Assembly: GCA_014843695.1 (NCBI GenBank)
Contig: CM026393.1
Span: 7,102,440 to 7,166,439, forward strand
DNA: 64,000 nt
DNA from: Archivesica marissinica
Lineage: Eukaryota > Mollusca > Bivalvia > Venerida > Vesicomyidae
Direction of reading: 5' to 3'
In this document: positions 27,560 to 41,636 of the stretch, piece by piece
Numbering within the stretch: the stretch's first letter is position 1
Layout of the letters: each line of letters starts with the position of its first letter
The notes under the pieces: generated by a model
Told to the model about the DNA's origin: nothing
The model's database searches: none
The model's input: only the letters and a program-made list of their open reading frames with translations
Position numbers and translations under genes: made by a program

Positions 27560-30500
27560 ATAATGTAGGTGTGCGTTTTCTATGTCCTCTAGTATATAAT
27601 GTAGATGAGCGTTTTCTATGTCCTCTAGTATATAATGTAGGTGTGCGTTTTCTATGTCCTCTAGTATATAATGTAGGTGTGCGTTTTCTATGTCCTCTAG
27701 TATATAATGTAGGTGTGCGTTTTCTATGTCCTCTAGTATATAATGTAGGTGTGCGTTTTCTATGTCCTCTAGTATATAATGTAGGTGTGCGTTTTCTATG
27801 TCCTCTAGTATATAATGTAGGTGTGCGTTTTCTATGTCCTCTAGTATATAATGTAGGTGTGCGTTTTCTATGTCCTCTAGTATATAATGTAGGTGTGCGT
27901 TTTCTATGTCCTCTAGTATATAATGTAGGTGTGCGTTTTCTATGTCCTCTAGTATATAATGTAGATGTGCGTTTTCTATGTCCTCTAGTATATAATGTAG
28001 GTGTGCGTTTTCTATGTCCTCTAGTATATAATGTAGGTGTGCGTTTTCTATGTCCTCTAGTATATAATGTAGGTGTGCGTTTTCTATGTCCTCTAGTATA
28101 TAATGTAGGTGTGCGTTTTCTATGTCCTCTAGTATATAATGTAGGTGTGCGTTTTCTATGTCCTCTAGTATATAATGTAGGTGTGCGTTTTCTATGTCCT
28201 CTAGTATATAATGTAGGTGTGCGTTTTCTATGTCCTCTAGTATATAATGTAGATGTGCGTTTTCTATGTCCTCTAGTATATAATGTAGATGTGCGTTTTC
28301 TATGTCCTCTAGTATATAATGTAGGTGTGCGTTTTCTATGTCCTCTAGTATATAATGTAGGTGTGCGTTTTCTATGTCCTCTAGTATATAATGTAGGTGT
28401 GCGTTTTCTATGTCCTCTAGTATATAATGTAGGTGTGCGTATTCTATGTCCTCTAGTATATAATGTATGTGTGCGTTTTCTATGTCCTCTAGTATATAAT
28501 GTAGGTGTGCGTTTTCGATGTCCTCTATTATATAATGTAGGTGTGCGTTTTCTATGTCCTCTAGTATATAATGTAGGTGTGCGTTTTCTATGTCCTCTAG
28601 TAAATAATGTAGGTGTGCGTTTTCTATGTCCTCTAGTATATAATGTAGGTGTGCGTTTTCTATGTCCTCTAGTATATAATGTAGGTGTGCGTATTCTATG
28701 TCCTCTAGTATATAATGTAGGTGTGCGTTTTCTATGTCCTCTAGTATATAATGTAGGTGTGCGTTTTCTATGTCCTCTAGTATATAATGTAGGTGTGCGT
28801 TTTCTATGTCCTCTAGTATATAATGTAGGTGTGCGTTTTCTATGTCCTCTAGTATATAATGTAGGTGTACGTTTTCTATGTCCTCTATTATATAATGTAT
28901 GTGTGCGTTTTCTATGTCCTCTAGTATACAATGTAGGTGTGCGTTTTCTATGTCCTCTAGTATATAAATGTAGGTGTGCGTTTTCTATGTCCTCTAGTAT
29001 ATAATGTAGGTGTGCGTTTTCTATGTCCTCTATTATATAATGTATGTGTGCGTATTCTATGTCCTCTAGTATATAATGTAGGTGTGCGTTTTCTATGTCC
29101 TCTAGTATATAATGTAGGTGTGCGTTTTCTATGTCCTCTAGTATATAATGTAGGTGTGCGTTTTCTATGTCCTCTAGTATATAATGTAGGTGTGCGTTTT
29201 CTATGTCCTCTAGTATATAATGTAGGTGTGCGTTTTCTATGTCCTCTAGTATATAATGTAGGTGTGCGTTTTCTATGTCCTCTAGTATATAATGTAGGTG
29301 TGCGTTTTCTATGTCCTCTAGTATATAATGTAGGTGTGCGTTTTCTATGTCCTCTAGTATATAATGTAGGTGTGCGTTTTCTATGTCCTCTAGTATATAA
29401 TGTAGGTGTGCGTTTTCTATGTCCTCTAGTATATAATGTAGGTGTGCGTTTTCTATGTCCTCTAGTATATAATGTAGGTGTGCGTTTTCTATGTCCTCTA
29501 GTATATAATGTAGGTGTGCGTTTTCTATGTCCTCTAGTATATAATGTAGGTGTGCGTTTTCTATGTCCTCTAGTATATAATGTAGGTGTGCGTTTTCTAT
29601 GTCCTCTAGTATATAATGTAGGTGTGCGTTTTCTATGTCCTCTAGTATATAATGTAGGTGTGCGTTTTCTATGTCCTCTAGTATATAATGTAGGTGTGCG
29701 TTTTCTATGTCCTCTAGTATATAATGTAGGTGTGCGTTTTCTATGTCCTCTAGTATATAATGTAGGTGTGCGTTTTCTATGTCCTCTAGTATATAATGTA
29801 GGTGTGCGTTTTCTATGTCCTCTAGTATATAATGTAGGTGTGCGTTTTCTATGTCCTCTAGTATATAATGTAGGTGTGCGTTTTCTATGTCCTCTAGTAT
29901 ATAATGTAGGTGTGCGTTTTCTATGTCCTCTAGTATATAATGTAGGTGTGCGTTTTCTATGTCCTCTAGTATATAATGTAGGTGTGCGTTTTCTATGTCC
30001 TCTAGTATATAATGTAGGTGTGCGTTTTCTATGTCCTCTAGTATATAATGTAGGTGTGCGTTTTCTATGTCCTCTAGTATATAATGTAGGTGTGCGTTTT
30101 CTATGTCCTCTAGTATATAATGTAGGTGTGCGTTTTCTATGTCCTCTAGTATATAATGTAGGTGTGCGTTTTCTATGTCCTCTAGTATATAATGTAGGTG
30201 TGCGTTTTCTATGTCCTCTAGTATATAATGTAGGTGTGCGTTTTCTATGTCCTCTAGTATATAATGTAGGTGTGCGTTTTCTATGTCCTCTAGTATATAA
30301 TGTAGGTGTGCGTTTTCTATGTCCTCTAGTATATAATGTAGGTGTGCGTTTTCTATGTCCTCTAGTATATAATGTAGGTGTGCGTTTTCTATGTCCTCTA
30401 GTATATAATGTAGGTGTGCGTTTTCTATGTCCTCTAGTATATAATGTAGGTGTGCGTTTTCTATGTCCTCTAGTATATAATGTAGGTGTGCGTTTTCTAT

Positions 30501-32584
30501 GTCCTCTAGTATATAATGTAGGTGTGCGTTTTCTATGTCCTCTAGTATATAATGTAGGTGTGCGTTTTCTATGTCCTCTAGTATATAATGTAGGTGTGCG
30601 TTTTCTATGTCCTCTAGTATATAATGTAGGTGTGCGTTTTCTATGTCCTCTAGTATATAATGTAGGTGTGCGTTTTCTATGTCCTCTAGTATATAATGTA
30701 GGTGTGCGTTTTCTATGTCCTCTAGTATATAATGTAGGTGTGCGTTTTCTATGTCCTCTAGTATATAATGTAGGTGTGCGTTTTCTATGTCCTCTAGTAT
30801 ATAATGTAGGTGTGCGTTTTCTATGTCCTCTAGTATATAATGTAGGTGTGCGTTTTCTATGTCCTCTAGTATATAATGTAGGTGTGCGTTTTCTATGTCC
30901 TCTAGTATATAATGTAGGTGTGCGTTTTCTATGTCCTCTAGTATATAATGTAGGTGTGCGTTTTCTATGTCCTCTAGTATATAATGTAGGTGTGCGTTTT
31001 CTATGTCCTCTAGTATATAATGTAGGTGTGCGTTTTCTATGTCCTCTAGTATATAATGTAGGTGTGCGTTTTCTATGTCCTCTAGTATATAATGTAGGTG
31101 TGCGTTTTCTATGTCCTCTAGTATATAATGTAGGTGTGCGTTTTCTATGTCCTCTAGTATATAATGTAGGTGTGCGTTTTCTATGTCCTCTAGTATATAA
31201 TGTAGGTGTGCGTTTTCTATGTCCTCTAGTATATAATGTAGTGTGCGTTTTCTATGTCCTCTAGTATATAATGTAGGTGTGCGTTTTCTATGTCCTCTAG
31301 TATATAATGTAGGTGTGCGTATTCTATGTCCTCTAGTATATAATGTAGGTGTGCGTTTTCTATGTCCTCTAGTATATAATGTAGGTGTGCGTTTTCTATG
31401 TCCTCTAGTATATAATGTAGGTGTGCGTTTTCTATGTCCTCTAGTATATAATGTAGGTGTGCGTTTTCTATGTCCTCTAGTATATAATGTAGGTGTGCGT
31501 TTTCTATGTCCTCTAGTATATAATGTAGGTGTGCGTTTTCTATGTCCTCTAGTATATAATGTAGGTGTGCGTTTTCTATGTCCTCTAGTATATAATGTAG
31601 GTGTGCGTTTTCTATGTCCTCTAGTATATAATGTAGGTGTGCGTTTTCTATGTCCTCTAGTATATAATGTAGGTGTGCGTTTTCTATGTCCTCTAGTATA
31701 TAATGTAGGTGTGCGTTTTCTATGTCCTCTAGTATATAATGTAGGTGTGCGTTTTCTATGTCCTCTAGTATATAATGTAGGTGTGCGTTTTCTATGTCCT
31801 CTAGTATATAATGTAGGTGTGCGTTTTCTGTGTCCTCTAGTATATAATGTAGGTGTACGTTTTCTATGTCCTCTATTATAATGTAAGTGTGCGTTTTCTA
31901 TGTCCTCTAGTATATAATGTAGGTGTGCGTTTTCTATGTCCTCTAGTATATAATGTAGGTGTGCGTTTTCTATGTCCTCTAGTATATAATGTAGGTGTGC
32001 GTTTTCTATGTCCTCTAGTATATAATGTAGGTGTGCGTTTTCTATGTCCTCTAGTATATAATGTAGGTGTGCGTTTTCTATGTCCTCTAGTATATAATGT
32101 AGGTGTGCGTTTTCTATGTCCTCTAGTATATAATGTAGGTGTGCGTTTTCTATGTCCTCTAGTATATAATGTAGGTGTGCGTTTTCTATGTCCTCTAGTA
32201 TATAATGTAGGTGTGCGTTTTCTATGTCCTCTAGTATATAATGTAGGTGTGCGTTTTCTATGTCCTCTAGTATATAATGTAGGTGTGCGTTTTCTATGTC
32301 CTCTAGTATATAATGTATGTGTGCGTTTTCTATGTCCTCTAGTATATAATGTAGGTGTGCGTTTTCTATGTCCTCTAGTATATAATGTAGGTGTGCGTTT
32401 TCTATGTCCTCTAGTATATAATGTAGGTGTGCGTTTTCTATGTCCTCTAGTATATAATGTAGGTGTGCGTTTTCTATGTCCTCTAGTATATAATGTAGGT
32501 GTGCGTTTTCTATGTCCTCTAGTATATAATGTAGGTGTGTGTTTTCTATGTCCTCTAGTATATAATGTAGGTGTGCGTTTTCTA
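27560..32584 (-). repeat. 36-bp satellite, module 1 right arm
   Basis: About 139 units of atgtaggtgtgcgttttcta plus tgtcctctagtatata. The middle (about 29.1-31.2 kb) is essentially identical from unit to unit, while the edges carry substitutions. It runs into the assembly gap. The period is 12 codons with no stop in several frames, so frames of hundreds of codons appear on both strands; I do not call them genes. Confidence 0.97.
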
Positions 32585-33584
32585 NNNNNNNNNNNNNNNN
32601 NNNNNNNNNNNNNNNNNNNNNNNNNNNNNNNNNNNNNNNNNNNNNNNNNNNNNNNNNNNNNNNNNNNNNNNNNNNNNNNNNNNNNNNNNNNNNNNNNNNN
32701 NNNNNNNNNNNNNNNNNNNNNNNNNNNNNNNNNNNNNNNNNNNNNNNNNNNNNNNNNNNNNNNNNNNNNNNNNNNNNNNNNNNNNNNNNNNNNNNNNNNN
32801 NNNNNNNNNNNNNNNNNNNNNNNNNNNNNNNNNNNNNNNNNNNNNNNNNNNNNNNNNNNNNNNNNNNNNNNNNNNNNNNNNNNNNNNNNNNNNNNNNNNN
32901 NNNNNNNNNNNNNNNNNNNNNNNNNNNNNNNNNNNNNNNNNNNNNNNNNNNNNNNNNNNNNNNNNNNNNNNNNNNNNNNNNNNNNNNNNNNNNNNNNNNN
33001 NNNNNNNNNNNNNNNNNNNNNNNNNNNNNNNNNNNNNNNNNNNNNNNNNNNNNNNNNNNNNNNNNNNNNNNNNNNNNNNNNNNNNNNNNNNNNNNNNNNN
33101 NNNNNNNNNNNNNNNNNNNNNNNNNNNNNNNNNNNNNNNNNNNNNNNNNNNNNNNNNNNNNNNNNNNNNNNNNNNNNNNNNNNNNNNNNNNNNNNNNNNN
33201 NNNNNNNNNNNNNNNNNNNNNNNNNNNNNNNNNNNNNNNNNNNNNNNNNNNNNNNNNNNNNNNNNNNNNNNNNNNNNNNNNNNNNNNNNNNNNNNNNNNN
33301 NNNNNNNNNNNNNNNNNNNNNNNNNNNNNNNNNNNNNNNNNNNNNNNNNNNNNNNNNNNNNNNNNNNNNNNNNNNNNNNNNNNNNNNNNNNNNNNNNNNN
33401 NNNNNNNNNNNNNNNNNNNNNNNNNNNNNNNNNNNNNNNNNNNNNNNNNNNNNNNNNNNNNNNNNNNNNNNNNNNNNNNNNNNNNNNNNNNNNNNNNNNN
33501 NNNNNNNNNNNNNNNNNNNNNNNNNNNNNNNNNNNNNNNNNNNNNNNNNNNNNNNNNNNNNNNNNNNNNNNNNNNNNNNNNNNN
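32585..33584. other. Assembly gap of exactly 1000 N
   Basis: A fixed-length run of N inside the satellite. The true length of missing sequence is unknown. Confidence 1.
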
Positions 33585-34736
33585 CTAGAGGACATAGAAA
33601 ACGCACATCTACTCATCTATACTAGAGGACATAGAAAACGCACATCTATAATAGAGGACATAGAAAACGGACACCTATACTAGAGGATATAGAAAACGCA
33701 CACCTATACTAGATGACATAGAAAACGCACACCTATACTAGATGACATAGAAAACGGACACCTATACTAGATGACATAGAAAACGCACACCTATACTAGA
33801 TGACATAGAAAACGCACACCTATACTAGATGACATAGAAAACTCACATCTACTCATCTATACTAGAGGACATAGAAAACGGACACCTATACTAGAGGATA
33901 TAGAAAACGCACACCTATACTAGATGACATAGAAAACGCACACCTATACTAGATGACATAGAAAACGGACACCTATACTAGATGACATAGAAAACGCACA
34001 CCTATACTAGATGACATAGAAAACGCACACCTATACTAGATGACATAGAAAACGCACACCTATACTAGAGGACATAGAAAATGCACACCTATATTAGAGG
34101 ACATAGAAAATGCACACCTATACTAGATGGTATAGAAAACGCACATATACTAGATGACATAGAAAACGCACACCTATACTAGACGAGATAGAAAACGCAC
34201 ACCTGTACTAGATGGCATAGAAAATGCACACATATACTAGATGGCATAGAAAATGCACACCTATCTATACTAGATGACATAGAAAACGCACACCTATCTA
34301 TACTAGATGACATAGAAAGCGCACACCTATCTATACGAGATGACATAGAAAGCGCACACCTATACTAGATGACATAGAAAATGCACCCATATACTAGATG
34401 ACATAGAAAACGCACCCATATACTAGATGACATAGAAAACGCACAAATATACTAGATGACATAGAAAACACACAAATATACTAGATGACATAGAAAACGC
34501 ACAAATATACTAGATGACATAGAAAACGCACAAATATACTAGATGACATAGAAAACGTACACCTATACTAGATGACATAGAAAACGCACACCTATACTAG
34601 AGGACATAGAAAACGCACACCTATACTAGAGGACATAGAAAACGCACACCTATACTAGAGGACATAGAAAACGCACACCTATACTAGATGACATAGAAAA
34701 CGCACACCTATACTAGAGGACATAGAAAACGCACAC
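33585..34736 (+). repeat. 29-bp satellite, module 2 left arm
   Basis: Same family and orientation as 26171-27400 but more diverged (actcatctatact, acaaatatactag and ggacacc variants, units of 26-33 bp). It contains an internal segmental duplication (33600-33780 resembles 33850-34020). Confidence 0.95.
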
Positions 34737-34893
34737 TTCGGATAAGTGCGTTTTTACAGGAAAAACAATAACTATATAAATACTTAGTTTTAAACATTTT
34801 GGAATATTTTTAGTTGTTCAGTTTGTGTTTTGTAATAAAGATGTGCTATATCTTTGATGGCATCCTTCGTATTTCGTTTTCATGTAATAATCA
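34737..34893. other. Unique core between inverted satellites, copy 2
   Basis: Second copy of the 27401-27559 core, with a few substitutions and indels. The 29-bp arm, core and 36-bp arm therefore form a module present twice. Confidence 0.85.
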
Positions 34894-37800
34894 TATAATG
34901 TAGGTGTGCGTTTTCTATGTCCTCTAGTATATAATGTATTGTGACGTTTTCTATGTCCTCTAGTATATAATGTAGGTGTGCGTTTTCTATGTCCTCTAGT
35001 ATATAATGTAGTGTGCGTTTTCTATGTCCTCTAGTATATAATGTAGGTGTGCGTTTTCTATGTCCTCTAGTATATAATGTAGGTGTGCGTTTTCTATGTC
35101 CTCTAGTATATAATGTAGGTGTGCGTTTTCTATGTCCTCTAGTATATAATGTAGGTGTGCGTTTTCTATGTCCTCTAGTATATAATGTAGGTGTGCGTTT
35201 TCTATGTCCTCTAGTATATAATGTAGGTGTGCGTTTTCTATGTCCTCTAGTATATAATGTAGGTGTGCGTTTTCTATGTCCTCTAGTATATAATGTAGGT
35301 GTGCGTTTTCTATGTCCTCTAGTATATAATGTAGGTGTGCGTTTTCTATGTCCTCTAGTATATAATGTAGGTGTGCGTTTTCTATGTCCTCTAGTATATA
35401 ATGTAGGTGTGCGTTTTCTATGTCCTCTAGTATATAATGTAGGTGTGCGTGTTCTATGTCCACGAGTATATAATATAGGTGTGCGTTTTCTATGTCCTCT
35501 AGTAATAATGTAGGTGTGCGTTTTCTATGTCCACTAGTATATAATGTAGGTGTGCGTTTTCTATGTCCACTAGTATATAATGTAGGTGTGCGTTTTCTAT
35601 GTCCTCTAGTATATAATGTAGGTGTGCGTTTTCTATGTCCTCTAGTATATAATGTAGGTGTGCGTTTTCTATGTCCTCTAGTATATAATGTAGGTGTGCG
35701 TTTTCTATGTCCTCTAGTATATAATGTAGGTGTGCGTTTTCTATGTCCTCTAGTATATAATGTAGGTGTGCGTTTTCTATGTCCTCTAGTATATAATGTA
35801 GGTGTGCGTTTTCTATGTCCTCTAGTATATAATGTAGGTGTGCGTTTTCTATGTCCTCTAGTATATAATGTAGGTGTGCGTTTTCTATGTCCTCTAGTAT
35901 ATAATGTAGGTGTGCGTTTTCTATGTCCTCTAGTATATAATGTAGGTGTGCGTTTTCTATGTCCTCTAGTATATAATGTAGGTGTGCGTTTTCTATGTCC
36001 TCTAGTATATAATGTAGGTGTGCGTTTTCTATGTCCTCTAGTATATAATGTAGGTGTGCGTTTTCTATGTCCTCTAGTATATAATGTAGGTGTGCGTTTT
36101 CTATGTCCTCTAGTATATAATGTAGGTGTGCGTTTTCTATGTCCTCTAGTATATAATGTAGGTGTGCGTTTTCTATGTCCTCTAGTATATAATGTAGGTG
36201 TGCGTTTTCTATGTCCTCTAGTATATAATGTAGGTGTGCGTTTTCTATGTCCTCTAGTATATAATGTAGGTGTGCGTTTTCTATGTCCTCTAGTATATAA
36301 TGTAGGTGTGCGTTTTCTATGTCCTCTAGTATATAATGTAGGTGTACGTTTTCTATGTCCTCTAGTATATAATGTAGGTGTGCGTTTTCTATGTCCTCTA
36401 GTATATAATGTAGGTGTGCGTTTTCTATGTCCTCTAGTATATAATGTAGGTGTGCGTTTTCTATGTCCTCTAGTATATAATGTAGGTGTGCGTTTTCTAT
36501 GTCCTCTAGTATATAATGTAGGTGTGCGTTTTCTATGTCCTCTAGTATATAATGTAGGTGTGCGTTTTCTATGTCCTCTAGTATATAATGTAGGTGTGCG
36601 TTTTCTATGTCCTCTAGTATATAATGTAGGTGTGCGTTTTCTATGTCCTCTAGTATAAACTATATAATGTAGGTGTGCGTTTTCTATGTCCTCTAGTATA
36701 TAATGTAGGTGTGCGTTTTCTATGTCCTCTAGTATATAATGTAGGTGTGCGTTTTCTATGTCCTCTAGTATATAATGTAGGTGTGCGTTTTCTATGTCCT
36801 CTAGTATATAATGTAGGTGTGCGTTTTCTATGTCCTCTAGTATATAATGTAGGTGTGCGTTTTCTATGTCCTCTAGTATATAATGTAGGTGTGCGTTTTC
36901 TATGTCCTCTAGTATATAATGTAGGTGTGCGTTTTCTATGTCCTCTAGTATATAATGTAGGTGTGCGTTTTCTATGTCCTCTAGTATATAATGTAGGTGT
37001 GCGTTTTCTATGTCCTCTAGTATATAATGTAGGTGTGCGTTTTCTATGTCCTCTAGTATATAATGTAGGTGTGCGTTTTCTATGTCCTCTAGTATATAAT
37101 GTAGGTGTGCGTTTTCTATGTCCTCTAGTATATAATGTAGGTGTGCGTTTTCTATGTCCTCTAGTATATAATGTAGGTGTGCGTTTTCTATGTCCTCTAG
37201 TATATAATGTAGGTGTGCGTTTTCTATGTCCTCTAGTATATAATGTAGGTGTGCGTTTTCTATGTCCTCTAGTATATAATGTAGGTGTGCGTTTTCTATG
37301 TCCTCTAGTATATAATGTAGGTGTGCGTTTTCTATGTCCTCTAGTATATAATGTAGGTGTGCGTTTTCTATGTCCTCTAGTATATAATGTAGGTGTGCGT
37401 TTTCTATGTCCTCTAGTATATAATGTAGGTGTGCGTTTTCTATGTCCTCTAGTATATAATGTAGGTGTGCGTTTTCTATGTCCTCTAGTATATAATGTAG
37501 GTGTGCGTTTTCTATGTCCTCTAGTATATAATGTAGGTGTGCGTTTTCTATGTCCTCTAGTATATAATGTAGGTGTGCGTTTTCTATGTCCTCTAGTATA
37601 TAATGTAGGTGTGCGTTTTCTATGTCCTCTAGTATATAATGTAGGTGTGCGTTTTCTATGTCCTCTAGTATATAATGTAGGTGTGCGTTTTCTATGTCCT
37701 CTAGTATATAATGTAGGTGTGCGTTTTCTATGTCCTCTAGTATATAATGTAGGTGTGCGTTTTCTATGTCCTCTAGTATATAATGTAGGTGTGCGTTTTC

Positions 37801-40800
37801 TATGTCCTCTAGTATATAATGTAGGTGTGCGTTTTCTATGTCCTCTAGTATATAATGTAGGTGTGCGTTTTCTATGTCCTCTAGTATATAATGTAGGTGT
37901 GCGTTTTCTATGTCCTCTAGTATATAATGTAGGTGTGCGTTTTCTATGTCCTCTAGTATATAATGTAGGTGTGCGTTTTCTATGTCCTCTAGTATATAAT
38001 GTAGGTGTGCGTTTTCTATGTCCTCTAGTATATAATGTAGGTGTGCGTTTTCTATGTCCTCTAGTATATAATGTAGGTGTGCGTTTTCTATGTCCTCTAG
38101 TATATAATGTAGGTGTGCGTTTTCTATGTCCTCTAGTATATAATGTAGGTGTGCGTTTTCTATGTCCTCTAGTATATAATGTAGGTGTGCGTTTTCTATG
38201 TCCTCTAGTATATAATGTAGGTGTGCGTTTTCTATGTCCTCTAGTATATAATGTAGGTGTGCGTTTTCTATGTCCTCTAGTATATAATGTAGGTGTGCGT
38301 TTTCTATGTCCTCTAGTATATAATGTAGGTGTGCGTTTTCTATGTCCTCTAGTATATAATGTAGGTGTGCGTTTTCTATGTCCTCTAGTATATAATGTAG
38401 GTGTGCGTTTTCTATGTCCTCTAGTATATAATGTAGGTGTGCGTTTTCTATGTCCTCTAGTATATAATGTAGGTGTGCGTTTTCTATGTCCTCTAGTATA
38501 TAATGTAGGTGTGCGTTTTCTATGTCCTCTAGTATATAATGTAGGTGTGCGTTTTCTATGTCCTCTAGTATATAATGTAGGTGTGCGTTTTCTATGTCCT
38601 CTAGTATATAATGTAGGTGTGCGTTTTCTATGTCCTCTAGTATATAATGTAGGTGTGCGTTTTCTATGTCCTCTAGTATATAATGTAGGTGTGCGTTTTC
38701 TATGTCCTCTAGTATATAATGTAGGTGTGCGTTTTCTATGTCCTCTAGTATATAATGTAGGTGTGCGTTTTCTATGTCCTCTAGTATATAATGTAGGTGT
38801 GCGTTTTCTATGTCCTCTAGTATATAATGTAGGTGTGCGTTTTCTATGTCCTCTAGTATATAATGTAGGTGTGCGTTTTCTATGTCCTCTAGTATATAAT
38901 GTAGGTGTGCGTTTTCTATGTCCTCTAGTATATAATGTAGGTGTGCGTTTTCTATGTCCTCTAGTATATAATGTAGGTGTGCGTTTTCTATGTCCTCTAG
39001 TATATAATGTAGGTGTACGTTTTCTATGTCCTCTAGTATATAATGTAGGTGTGCGTTTTCTATGTCCTCTAGTATACAATGTAGGTGTGCGTTTTCTATG
39101 TCCTCTAGTATATAATGTAGGTGTGCGTTTTCTATGTCCTCTAGTATATAATGTAGGTGTGCGTTTTCTATGTCCTCTAGTATATAATGTAGGTGTGCGT
39201 TTTCTATGTCCTCTAGTATATAATGTAGGTGTGCGTTTTCTATGTCCTCTAGTATATAATGTAGGTGTGCGTTTTCTATGTCCTCTAGTATATAATGTAG
39301 GTGTGCGTTTTCTATGTCCTCTAGTATATAATGTAGGTGTGCGTTTTCTATGTCCTCTAGTATATAATGTAGGTGTGCGTTTTCTATGTCCTCTAGTATA
39401 TAATGTAGGTGTGCGTTTTCTATGTCCTCTAGTAAATAATGTAGGTGTGCGTTTTCTATGTCCTCTAGTATATAATGTAGGTGTGCGTTTTCTATGTCCT
39501 CTAGTATATAATGTAGGTGTGCGTTTTCTATGTCCTCTAGTATATAATGTAGGTGTGCGTTTTCTATGTCCTCTAGTATATAATGTAGGTGTGCGTTTTC
39601 TATGTCCTCTAGTATATAATGTAGGTGTGCGTTTTCTATGTCCTCTAGTATATAATGTAGGTGTGCGTTTTCTATGTCCTCTAGTATATAATGTAGGTGT
39701 GCGTTTTCTATGTCCTCTAGTATACAATGTAGGTGTGCGTTTTCTATGTCCTCTAGTATACAATGTAGGTGTGCGTTTTCTATGTCCTCTAGTATATAAT
39801 GTAGGTGTGCGTTTTCTATGTCCTCTAGTATATAATGTAGGTGTGCGTTTTCTATGTCCTCTAGTATACAATGTAGGTGTGCGTTTTCTATGTCCTCTAG
39901 TATATAATGTAGGTGTGCGTTTTCTATGTCCTCTAGTATATAATGTAGGTGTGCGTTTTCTATGTCCTCTAGTATATAATGTAGGTGTGCGTTTTCTATG
40001 TCCTCTAGTATATAATGTAGGTGTGCGTTTTCTATGTCCTCTAGTATATAATGTAGGTGTGCGTTTTCTATGTCCTCTAGTATATAATGTAGGTGTGCGT
40101 TTTCTATGTCCTCTAGTATATAATGTAGGTGTGCGTTTTCTATGTCCTCTAGTATATAATGTAGGTGTGCGTTTTCTATGTCCTCTAGTATATAATGTAG
40201 GTGTGCGTTTTCTATGTCCTCTAGTATATAATGTAGGTGTGCGTTTTCTATGTCCTCTAGTATATAATGTAGGTGTGCGTTTTCTATGTCCTCTAGTATA
40301 TAATGTAGGTGTGCGTTTTCTATGTCCTCTAGTATATAATGTAGGTGTGCGTTTTCTATGTCCTCTAGTATATAATGTAGGTGTGCGTTTTCTATGTCCT
40401 CTAGTATATAAATGTAGGTGTGCGTTTTCTATGTCCTCTAGTATATAATGTAGGTGTGCGTTTTCTATGTCCTCTAGTATACAATGTAGGTGTGCGTTTT
40501 CTATATCCTCTAGTTTATATACAATGTAGGTGTGCGTTTTCTGTGTCCTCTAGTATATAATGTAGGTGTACGTTTTCGATGTCCTCTATTATATAATGTA
40601 TGTGTGCGTATTCTATGTCCTCTAGTATACAATGTAGGTGTGCGTTTTCTATGTCCTCTAGTATATAATGTAGGTGTGCGTTTTCTATGTCTTCTAGTAT
40701 ATAATGTAGGTGTGCGTTTTCTATGTCCTCTAGTATATAATGTAGGTGTGCGTTTTCTATGTCCTCTAGTATATACTGTAGGTGTACGTTTTCTATGTCC

Positions 40801-40990
40801 TGTAGTATATACTGTAGGTGTGCGTTTTCTATGTCCTCTAGTATATAATGTAGGTGTGCGTTTTCTATGTCCTCTAGTATATACTGTAGGTGTGCGTTTT
40901 CTATATCCTCTAGTATATACTGTAGGTGTGCGTTTTCTATATCCTCTAGTATATACTGTAGGTGTGCGTTTTCTATGTCCTGTAGTATAT
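34894..40990 (-). repeat. 36-bp satellite, module 2 right arm
   Basis: About 169 units. There are long runs of identical units (about 36.7-39.0 kb). Variants concentrate in the last 600 bp, where tatactgtagg units appear. Confidence 0.97.
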
Positions 40991-41636
40991 GTTTGCATTC
41001 AATAGCTATCACAATTTTACCTATTTGTCATTGAAAATAACAAAGTAAATTTAGTTTCCTAAAATCCAATGTCAGTGTCAGTTTATCCCATAACAACCAG
41101 TAAATGCCTATTAAACAGTGGTCTCCCTTTGTATTCTATACCCGTATACAAATATATCTCACACACAAGCGCAGTGTCCAGCATATATATATATATATAT
41201 ATACCATTTTCAAATATAGTAATAATATACTACTACTACCAATAATATTACAGACTTTATTTTACGAAAGAAAGCATCAACAATTAATCTAACATGAGGC
41301 CCTCAACACATATACAAATCAAATGATAGGACTATAGGTGAACACTGCATATTGGAATTATATAGTATTTCATGATAAAGCTGAACAATAGAGAAACTTT
41401 ATATAATATGTTATGGAACATGATGATATATGGAGTTGTCTAACAGAGTAGAAAAGGGAAATGAGACAATTAATGACAATAAATCTATATAACAATGTGC
41501 AGATATGACTTATTGTGGTATCTTGAAAATAAGTATGAAATCATCTTAAAGACGGCCATTCACAGAATCTAGTAACTATAGCAATGGTAATGCTCAAACG
41601 TGCCAAAGACTGTGTACACTATAATCTGAAGTAACA
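40991..41636. other. AT-rich unique stretch
   Basis: No gene supported. Contains a (TA)n microsatellite at 41182-41204. Confidence 0.7.

Noticed and set aside
27480..40998. Open frames of up to 1,257 codons on both strands (RFLCPLVYNVGV-type and TLYTRGHRKRTP-type repeats)
   Set aside because: The 36-bp unit is a multiple of three and has no stop in these frames, so any long array looks open. There is no unique N- or C-terminus and no non-repeat domain; two of the frames even read through N.
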